In this document: one piece after another, positions 1 through 5,229 of the stretch
Numbering within the stretch: the stretch's first letter is position 1
Layout of the letters: each line of letters begins with the position of its first letter
DNA from: Flavobacteriales bacterium
Lineage (GTDB): Bacteria; Bacteroidota; Bacteroidia; Flavobacteriales; BACL11
Direction: 5' to 3'
Length of the DNA: 5,229 nucleotides
Assembly: GCA_002724895.1 (NCBI GenBank)
Contig: PBQB01000050.1
Location: forward strand, 3,972-9,200
Notes under the pieces: model-generated
The model's database searches: none
Seen by the model: only the letters and a program-made list of their open reading frames with translations
Told to the model about the DNA's origin: nothing
Program-made: the position numbers and the translations under genes

Positions 1-1
1 A

Positions 2-565
2 GGTAAAGGAAAGACGGCGCTTTTTTTTGATTTGTTTTTTAAAGTTAGAGACGTTTACATAACAGAGTTTAATACTAAAAAATTATTGCCAATATCTTTT
101 ATTAGAAATGTTAATGAAGGGGGACATCTAATTAATCAGAAATATCAGTTCTTTCATGAAGAAAAATTAGTTAAAACACAAGATTCTGTTTATAAAATAG
201 ACAGTAAAGCGCAAGATATGCTTTCGGCATTTTATTTTGCTAGAACATTTGATAAAAGAAATTTAAAAAAAGACAGTTCATTTTTTGTGCCTATATTTAT
301 GGATGATGAAAACTATATGTTAGAAATTAAATATTTAAAAAATGAAATTATAAAGACAAAGTGGGGTGAGATTAATTGTATGGTTTTTAATCCAAAGATG
401 CAGGAGGGCAGAATTTTTCAAGATGGTGAAAAAATGAACATATGGATAAGTGATGACGACAACCATATCCCATTAAAAATTGAGACAGAAATTTGGGCCG
501 GAAAGATAATAGCAGAGCTAATTAATTTTTCTGCAATTAAACATCCATTTAAAGTAATTAAATAA
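2..565 (+). CDS. DUF3108 domain-containing protein, 5' end missing
   Basis: This is the 3' part of a gene that begins before the window. The frame is open to the window edge, and the residues before the first possible start (a TTG at 32) read GKGKTALFFDL. These fit the DUF3108 family pattern as I know it from Bacteroidota, so the TTG is not a real start. The visible 187 residues contain family-like segments: FFKVRD, LLPISFIRNVNEGG, a stretch like SAFYFAR, a PIFMDDENY segment, IKTKWGEINC, EGRIFQDGE and a C-terminal WISDDDNHIPLKIE. Family members are usually about 250 residues with a signal peptide, so roughly 60-70 residues including the export signal are probably missing. The biochemical function of DUF3108 is not established; a secreted or periplasmic beta-rich protein is the usual prediction. 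The TAA stop lies 11 bases before the M23 peptidase start, suggesting one operon. Family assignment is by recognition of motifs, not a search. Confidence 0.85.
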   Translation, partial: GKGKTALFFDLFFKVRDVYITEFNTKKLLPISFIRNVNEGGHLINQKYQFFHEEKLVKTQDSVYKIDSKAQDMLSAFYFARTFDKRNLKKDSSFFVPIFMDDENYMLEIKYLKNEIIKTKWGEINCMVFNPKMQEGRIFQDGEKMNIWISDDDNHIPLKIETEIWAGKIIAELINFSAIKHPFKVIK

Positions 566-576
566 TAATTTAAAAA

Positions 577-1803
577 ATGAAAAAGTGGATTGGCATTATA
601 TTAATGTTAACAGCAATAGTAATATTTCTTACTAACATTCGTTCCAAAAAACATAGTGAACAAAAAGCCCCCCCTCCATTACCCCAATATAAGTATGAAA
701 TTTTAATAGATTCATTAGATGTTTTTATGAGTACTGTAAAAAAGGATCAAACTTTAGGCGAGATATTGTTTTCCAATAAAATTAGTTATCAGAAAATAAA
801 TACTATTATAAGAAAATCTAAAGGTGTTTTTGATGTAAGAAAGGTTAATTATGGTCACAATTATACAGTCATGAATACTAAAGACTCGACAGCTAAACCA
901 GTTTATTTTATTTATGAGAAAGATGCAATTAACTACGTTGTTTTTGACTTGCAAAATGAGATACAGGTATATACTGGCAAAAAACAAATTGATATAAAAT
1001 TAAAAAAAGTAGCAAGTACGATTAAATCATCTTTATGGCTGACAATGGAAGAAAAAAAGTTAAGCCCACGTCTAACTCATGAGTTGTCAACTATTTATGC
1101 TTGGACCATTGATTTTTTTAAAATACAAGAAGGAGATTCTTTTAATATTTATTATCAGGATAGATATATTGATGGAAAATATATTGGTATTGGAAAAATT
1201 TTGGCATCAGAATTTATACATAGTAACAAAAGCTTTTATGCTTTTTATTTTGAAGAAAACAATAATAATAGAGGTGATTATTATGATGAAAAAGGAAAAA
1301 CTTTAAGAAAAGCTTTCTTAATGGCGCCAGTTGATTACAAAAGAATATCTTCTAGGTTTAGTAAAAGAAGAAAGCATCCAGTAACAGGAAGATGGAAGGG
1401 CCATTTTGGAACAGATTATGCTGCTGCCGAAGGAACTCCAATATGGGCAACTGCAAATGGAACAATTACTAAAGCGTCTTACACAAGAAATAATGGAAAT
1501 TATGTTAAAATAAGACACAATTCTACATATAGCACTCAATACCTACATATGTCAAAAATTAAAAAAGGCATTAAAAGAGGCGTTTATGTAAAGCAGGGAG
1601 AGTGTATAGGTTATGTTGGAAGCACGGGGCTAGCAACGGGGCCACATGTATGTTATAGGTTTTGGAAAAACGGCAAACAGGTAGACCCATACAAACAAAA
1701 GTTGCCTCCTGGAGAGCCTATAAAAAAGGAAAACTATTCTGAATATATGCACGTTAAAGATAGTTTACTTAAGATACTAACGGTCAGTCATGAAATCAAA
1801 TAA
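577..1803 (+). CDS. M23 family peptidoglycan metallopeptidase, membrane-anchored
   Basis: A complete 408-residue protein that probably cleaves peptidoglycan cross-links or peptide stems in the periplasm. Residues 4-20 form one hydrophobic helix after MKK, with no lipobox Cys, so it is an uncleaved anchor or signal peptide. A short proline-rich linker (APPPLPQ, 31-37) follows. Residues about 44-100 resemble the LysM-like/OapA region of MepM/Csd3-type enzymes (QTLGEIL, later FDVRKVNYGHNYTV), and about 105-245 the second Csd3-like region. The M23 (LytM) domain spans about 250-372: zinc ligands H276 and D280 in GHFGTD, H324 in YLHM, and H357 in TGPHVCYRF. The second His of the usual HxH is Cys359. 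I recall this GPHVC form from other Bacteroidota M23 proteins, so the enzyme may be active with a Cys ligand, but this is unproven. The ATG at 577 follows an A-rich leader without a Shine-Dalgarno sequence, usual in this phylum. The gene overlaps the next one by 14 bases. Confidence 0.93.
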   Translation: MKKWIGIILMLTAIVIFLTNIRSKKHSEQKAPPPLPQYKYEILIDSLDVFMSTVKKDQTLGEILFSNKISYQKINTIIRKSKGVFDVRKVNYGHNYTVMNTKDSTAKPVYFIYEKDAINYVVFDLQNEIQVYTGKKQIDIKLKKVASTIKSSLWLTMEEKKLSPRLTHELSTIYAWTIDFFKIQEGDSFNIYYQDRYIDGKYIGIGKILASEFIHSNKSFYAFYFEENNNNRGDYYDEKGKTLRKAFLMAPVDYKRISSRFSKRRKHPVTGRWKGHFGTDYAAAEGTPIWATANGTITKASYTRNNGNYVKIRHNSTYSTQYLHMSKIKKGIKRGVYVKQGECIGYVGSTGLATGPHVCYRFWKNGKQVDPYKQKLPPGEPIKKENYSEYMHVKDSLLKILTVSHEIK

Positions 1804-1867
1804 AAATACACGGTTAAATATCATCTTTTTTTTCTTTTCCTTTTTTTATTTAGGTCTAAATTCTCAA
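1790..1867 (+). other. Sec signal peptide of the large exported protein
   Basis: The first 26 codons encode a basic n-region (Lys3, Lys5, Arg8), a hydrophobic core made mainly of Phe, Ile and Leu (residues 10-22), and a small polar end LNSQ. The mature protein probably begins at or near NPFVENKG. The cleavage site is inferred by eye. The Phe codons create T-rich runs of 8, 4 and 7 bases between 1826 and 1847. Confidence 0.8.
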
Positions 1868-4800
1868 AATCCCTTTGTTGAAAATAAAGGGCAATGGTCA
1901 AAAAGAATAATAACAAAAACAATACTTCCTTCAGGAAATTTATTTGTTGAAAGAGCAAAGTTTACATATGTTTTTTATGATGGTATAGAATTATCAAAGC
2001 GTCATGATCAAAAAAAACCTTTTAATAATATTAAACACCACGCATATTCAATGACACTCTTAGGCGCTAATAAAAATCCAAAAATTGAATTATTAGATTC
2101 GAGTAGATATTATGAAAATTATTTTATTGGTAACAAAGAAAATTGGACAACAAAAGTTCGCTCATATAAAAAGCATGTACAAAAAAGCGTTTATGACGGT
2201 ATAGATTTACACATAGAAGTAATTAATAATAATTTGAAATATGAATTTCATGTGCTACCATTTAGTAAAACAGATAAAATAAAATTAGAGTATTTGGGTT
2301 TGAATAAAATAGAGATTAATGAAGAGGAATTGAACTGTTTTACTGATTTGGGAATAGTTACAGAAAAGAAGCCAATAGCATACCAATATATAAATGATGA
2401 TACGGTTAATGTAAATTGTCAATTTATGTTAGAAGAAAATACAGTCAGTTTTTTTTTCCCAGATGGGTATAATTTAAATAATAAGTTAATTATAGATCCC
2501 GTTTTAGAGTTTTCTACATATTCTGGTTCTTACGCAGACAATTTTGGTTATACAGCAACACATGATAATTTTGGATTTTTATATAGTGGGAGCACAGTTT
2601 TTGCGACAGGCTACCCAACAACTCTTGGTGCATATGATTCAACATATAACAATTCAGCAGGCGGTACAGACATAGCAATAACCAAATATGATACTTCAGG
2701 TACAATTCGCATTTATTCAACATATTTAGGAGGAGATAAGGATGAATTACCACATAGTATGATTGTAAATACAAATAACGAGCTTTTTATTTTTGGAACC
2801 ACAGGATCTTCAGATTATCCCGTTACCAACACCGCATATCAAACTAATTTTCTTGGAGGAGCCTCTTTTGCCCCTGCAGGAATAGGAGCAAATTTTCCTG
2901 ACGGAAGTGATATTTTTATTTCCAAGCTAGATGCAAATGGTGGTGGAATGCAAGCCTCAACATTTATTGGGGGCTCTGAAAATGACGGTTTAAACACGAG
3001 TTCAATTTTAAAATATAATTATGCAGATGAAGTGAGAGGAGAAATCGATATTGATAAGAATAATAATGTTTACATAGCGACATGTACTAGATCGAAAGAT
3101 TTTCCAATTACAAATAGTTTTCAAAATAACTTGTCTGGAGAGCAGGAAGGGTGTATAATAAAAATGGATAATCAGCTAACATCTATTTTATGGAGTTCGT
3201 TTTTAGGTGGCTCTAAAAATGATGCTATTTATTCACTAGCAATTGACAAACAGAATAACATATATGTAACAGGAGGGACAAACTCCAATGATTTCCCTAT
3301 AACACCTAATGCCTACTTAATTTCATATCAAGACTCTGTTAAAGCAGATGCTTTTGTTACGAAAATTTTATCAGATGGAACACAAATTTTAAATTCAACA
3401 TACTATGGAACTAATCAATATGACCAATCATATTTTGTAGAAGTAGGTGGAGACAACAAAGTTTATTTATTTGGGCAATCAGAAGCTAAATCCATGGATT
3501 TGGTAAGTAATGCTACATATTATGTAGATGGCGCAAATCAATTTATTGCTATATTCTCTTCAGATTTGGATACACTAATTAGATCTACAGCAATAGGAAC
3601 CGGAAAAGGGTCTCCAGATATTTCTCCCACAGCATTTTTAGTAGATGTATGTGACAAAATATATATTGCAGGATGGGGCTCTAACGTGGGAGGCCAGCTA
3701 TCTACACTAAATCTCCCTATTAGCCAACCCCCGTTAGCATATCAGTCAATTACAGATGGGAATGATTTTTATTTAATGGTTTTAGATGATGGATTGAGTT
3801 CGATATTATATGCAACATATTTTGGAGGAAGCCAAAGTAATGAGCATGTTGATGGTGGTACAAGTAGATTTGATAAAAAAGGAGTTATATATCAATCTGT
3901 TTGTGCTGGTTGTGGTGGCAACTCTGATTTTCCAATTGAGCCTGATCCTGGAGCTGTTTCAGCCACAAACAATAGTAGTAATTGTAACAACGGAGTATTT
4001 AAATTTAATTTTGACTTTCCAATTGTTGTTGCTGATTATTCTACAAACAAGTTTGGATGTAGTTTAACAGTAGACTTTTTAAATTTGACAAAATCATCAT
4101 CATTAGTTAATTTTTATTGGGACTTTGGAGATGGAAATACTTCAACAATGAAAAATCCAAGTCATACATTTTCAAGCTCAGGCATGTATGATATAACGTT
4201 AATTGCTAGCGATCCAGGAAGTTGTAACTTTTCTGATACAATTGTAAAGAAAATCTTTATTTTCTCTAATTCAAAAGATACAATTCCGACGATTTCTAAG
4301 TGTATGAATCAAGACATACATATTGGTTTTGCCTCAAACAATCTTCAAAACAACACATATTATTGGACTCCCCCTCTTAATTTAACATCACAAAATGTTT
4401 CAAACCCAATTACAAATACACCAACAAGTAAGTATTATCAATTAATTATTAAAAATAGAGGTTGCGTTGACACCCTACTTCAAAAAGTAGAGGTAATAGA
4501 ATTAAATGTAGATATAATGGGCGATTCTGTTTATTGTAATAAACCATTGTTTTTAGAAGCAGTTTTTGACACAACTTTTGATGCGGTTCTTTGGTCAGGT
4601 AATATTAACTTTATAGATACTTTGTCTACAAGTTTGGATGTAATCATTAATAATTCAGGAAGTTATTATGTTATGGGTATTAAAAATAATTGTGTTGTTA
4701 TTGACAGTATTGTTATTAAAACAAAAGATATAGACATAAATCTTGTCGGCAATTCAATCTGCCAAGGAGATAGTGTTGTAATAAGTGTAGATAATAATAT

Positions 4801-5229
4801 GCCACAAAGATTAACTTATTTTTGGCAAAACAATTTAGGAAATACTGCTAGCATCACAGATTTTCCTGACACATCTTCATGGTATGTTGTTAGAATAGAA
4901 AATTTACAAGGGTGTTATTTATATGATTCAATTTATATTAATGTATATCAAAAGCCGAATATAGACACTTTATTTGTCAACAAAAACAAAATTTATAGCG
5001 GAGAGAGACTATTATTAACAGTTCAAACACAAGACAATTTTAATTGGATTGATTATAATTTATCAAGCAAGGTTATAGAACAATATCCAAGTAAATCACA
5101 ATGTTATTTTGTCGAAGCTTTTAATCAATATAACTGTTTCTCGATTGATTCTATTTGTGTTGAAGTTTTGGATGTTTTTTGCAATGAAGACAGTATTATA
5201 ATTCCTACGGCATTTACCCCTAATCAAGA
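1790..5229 (+). CDS. Large T9SS-exported protein: propeller, PKD and Ig-like modules, 3' end missing
   Basis: The frame is open from the ATG at 1790 to the last base: 1146 whole codons plus GA. An in-frame TAA at 1778-1780 and the next Met only at residue 88 fix this start. Residues 1-26 form a Sec signal peptide (basic MKSNKNTR, then a Phe-rich core, cleavage probably near residues 25-26). Domains in order: DUF7948-like N-terminal domain about 27-238 (begins NPFVENKGQW); seven SBBP-type beta-propeller repeats about 239-742; PKD domain about 748-825 (YWDFGDG); four Ig-like modules about 838-1128; then IIIPTAFTPNQ at 1137-1146, which matches the opening of the T9SS type B (gliding/CHU_C) sorting domain. 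By family knowledge the protein crosses the inner membrane by Sec and the outer membrane by T9SS, and is surface-attached or released. Its ligand is unknown; adhesion, motility or polymer binding are possible. The start lies inside the M23 gene, suggesting translational coupling. Confidence 0.93.
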   Translation, partial: MKSNKNTRLNIIFFFFSFFYLGLNSQNPFVENKGQWSKRIITKTILPSGNLFVERAKFTYVFYDGIELSKRHDQKKPFNNIKHHAYSMTLLGANKNPKIELLDSSRYYENYFIGNKENWTTKVRSYKKHVQKSVYDGIDLHIEVINNNLKYEFHVLPFSKTDKIKLEYLGLNKIEINEEELNCFTDLGIVTEKKPIAYQYINDDTVNVNCQFMLEENTVSFFFPDGYNLNNKLIIDPVLEFSTYSGSYADNFGYTATHDNFGFLYSGSTVFATGYPTTLGAYDSTYNNSAGGTDIAITKYDTSGTIRIYSTYLGGDKDELPHSMIVNTNNELFIFGTTGSSDYPVTNTAYQTNFLGGASFAPAGIGANFPDGSDIFISKLDANGGGMQASTFIGGSENDGLNTSSILKYNYADEVRGEIDIDKNNNVYIATCTRSKDFPITNSFQNNLSGEQEGCIIKMDNQLTSILWSSFLGGSKNDAIYSLAIDKQNNIYVTGGTNSNDFPITPNAYLISYQDSVKADAFVTKILSDGTQILNSTYYGTNQYDQSYFVEVGGDNKVYLFGQSEAKSMDLVSNATYYVDGANQFIAIFSSDLDTLIRSTAIGTGKGSPDISPTAFLVDVCDKIYIAGWGSNVGGQLSTLNLPISQPPLAYQSITDGNDFYLMVLDDGLSSILYATYFGGSQSNEHVDGGTSRFDKKGVIYQSVCAGCGGNSDFPIEPDPGAVSATNNSSNCNNGVFKFNFDFPIVVADYSTNKFGCSLTVDFLNLTKSSSLVNFYWDFGDGNTSTMKNPSHTFSSSGMYDITLIASDPGSCNFSDTIVKKIFIFSNSKDTIPTISKCMNQDIHIGFASNNLQNNTYYWTPPLNLTSQNVSNPITNTPTSKYYQLIIKNRGCVDTLLQKVEVIELNVDIMGDSVYCNKPLFLEAVFDTTFDAVLWSGNINFIDTLSTSLDVIINNSGSYYVMGIKNNCVVIDSIVIKTKDIDINLVGNSICQGDSVVISVDNNMPQRLTYFWQNNLGNTASITDFPDTSSWYVVRIENLQGCYLYDSIYINVYQKPNIDTLFVNKNKIYSGERLLLTVQTQDNFNWIDYNLSSKVIEQYPSKSQCYFVEAFNQYNCFSIDSICVEVLDVFCNEDSIIIPTAFTPNQ
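1868..2503 (+). other. DUF7948-like N-terminal domain
   Basis: Residues about 27-238 of the large protein. The opening FVENKGQW, the middle segments YYENYFIGN and VYDGIDLHIE, the YEFHVLP segment, and the closing IIDPVLEFSTY match the N-terminal domain that usually precedes SBBP propellers in Bacteroidota secreted proteins. Its function is not known. The assignment rests on recognised motifs and on its position directly before the propeller. Confidence 0.75.
2504..4015 (+). repeat. Seven SBBP-type beta-propeller repeats (protein-level)
   Basis: Residues about 239-742 hold seven divergent copies of one unit. Each starts with an STYxGG-like motif: FSTYSGS 241, YSTYLGG 309, ASTFIGG 389, WSSFLGG 468, NSTYYGT 535, RSTAIGT 598 and YATYFGG 674. 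Most then carry a DxNNxxYxxG-like strand, a DFPIT-like turn (TGYPTT, SDYPVT, KDFPIT, NDFPIT, SDFPIE; weaker in units 5 and 6) and a strand like DAFVTKxxxDG (TDIAITKY, SDIFISKL, ADAFVTKI and others). Start-to-start spacing is 63-80 residues. Seven units suggest a closed seven-bladed propeller, a fold commonly used for ligand binding. Repeats are at protein level; DNA copies are too diverged for recombination. Confidence 0.85.
4031..4264 (+). other. PKD domain
   Basis: Residues about 748-825 contain the PKD signature NFYWDFGDGNTS (774-785), followed by NPSHTFSSSGMYDITL. This is the standard Asp/Gly turn and 'HTF...GxYxVTL' strand pair of the family. PKD domains are Ig-like spacers in extracellular proteins. 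Cys757 and Cys812 could form a disulfide. Confidence 0.93.
4301..5173 (+). repeat. Four Ig-like modules (protein-level repeats)
   Basis: Residues about 838-902, 911-980, 985-1053 and 1055-1128 are four modules of about 65-75 residues. Each has a central Trp (W859, W935, W1012, W1086) and, 30-33 residues later, a Cys followed by an Asp-Ser/Thr pair (GCVDT 891-895, NCVVIDS 967-973, GCYLYDS 1041-1047, NCFSIDS 1115-1121). The first three also begin with a Cys (C838, C916, C991) 51-54 residues before the second, suggesting one disulfide per module. They resemble the Ig-like stalk repeats found before T9SS sorting domains. No binding function can be read from them. Confidence 0.7.
5180..5229 (+). 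other. Start of a T9SS type B sorting domain (cut by window end)
   Basis: Residues 1131-1146 read CNEDSIIIPTAFTPNQ, and the last two bases GA require Asp or Glu next. In the gliding-motility/CHU_C type B sorting domain the opening is typically a PxAFTPNGDGxND-like motif, so this fits with Gln in place of the first Gly. About 80 further residues would be expected beyond the window. The call depends on this short motif and on the domain order before it. Confidence 0.78.

Noticed and set aside
32..34. TTG as start codon of the DUF3108 gene
   Set aside because: The frame is open upstream to base 2 and the upstream residues fit the family, so the gene is simply cut by the window edge.
566..576. 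Promoter or terminator between the first two genes
   Set aside because: The gap is only 11 bases of A/T with no hairpin or convincing Bacteroidota promoter elements; read-through transcription is simpler.
668..674. Run of seven C in an AT-rich gene as a phase-variation tract
   Set aside because: It encodes the Pro-rich linker of the peptidase (APPPLP), is short, and is explained by the codons.
754..987. 77-residue minus-strand reading frame
   Set aside because: It lies wholly inside the M23 gene on the other strand and resembles no family I know; it is a shadow.
1079..1306. 75-residue plus-strand reading frame
   Set aside because: It is an out-of-frame shadow inside the M23 gene, with low-complexity hydrophobic content caused by AT-rich codons.
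1318..1539. 73-residue minus-strand reading frame
   Set aside because: It lies antisense to the conserved M23 catalytic domain and has no recognisable domain.
2514..2774. 86-residue minus-strand reading frame
   Set aside because: It lies antisense to propeller repeats 1 and 2, and its Leu/Tyr-rich content reflects the reverse complement of the real codons.
3810..4067. 85-residue plus-strand reading frame
   Set aside because: It is out of frame with the large exported protein, whose propeller end and PKD start are clearly coded here.

Overview
The window looks like a piece of a chromosome from a Bacteroidota bacterium, probably a flavobacteria-like lineage. It is strongly AT-rich, has no clear Shine-Dalgarno sequences, and encodes three protein types typical of that phylum: a DUF3108 protein, a phylum-style M23 peptidase, and a multidomain secreted protein of the type IX secretion (T9SS)/gliding-motility class. 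No tRNA, rRNA, CRISPR array, insertion sequence or integrase is visible. The base composition looks even throughout, so I see no sign of recent transfer.

Layout: all three genes are on the + strand and tightly packed. (1) Bases 2-565 are the 3' part of a DUF3108 gene whose start lies before the window. (2) After 11 bases comes a complete M23 peptidoglycan endopeptidase gene (577-1803) with a membrane anchor, a LysM-like/Csd3-like N-terminal region and a C-terminal zinc peptidase domain. The usual HxH motif of that domain reads H-V-C. (3) Overlapping its end by 14 bases, a very large gene starts at 1790 and stays open to the last base, giving at least 1146 residues. It encodes a signal peptide, a DUF7948-like N-terminal domain, seven SBBP-type beta-propeller repeats, a PKD domain, four Ig-like modules, and the first residues of what looks like a T9SS type B (gliding/CHU_C) sorting domain. 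The C-terminus lies beyond the window. Coding sequence fills essentially the whole window, so there is no intergenic stretch to describe.

The spacing (11-base gap, 14-base overlap) suggests one transcript. By inference, all three products act in the cell envelope: a periplasmic protein of unknown function, a cell-wall hydrolase, and a protein exported through the outer membrane and probably attached to the surface or released. I do not see a clearly new biological system. The points most worth checking are the His-to-Cys change at the M23 metal site, the regular seven-blade plus five-module architecture of the large protein, its conserved CxxC segment, and the overlap of peptidase and surface-protein genes.
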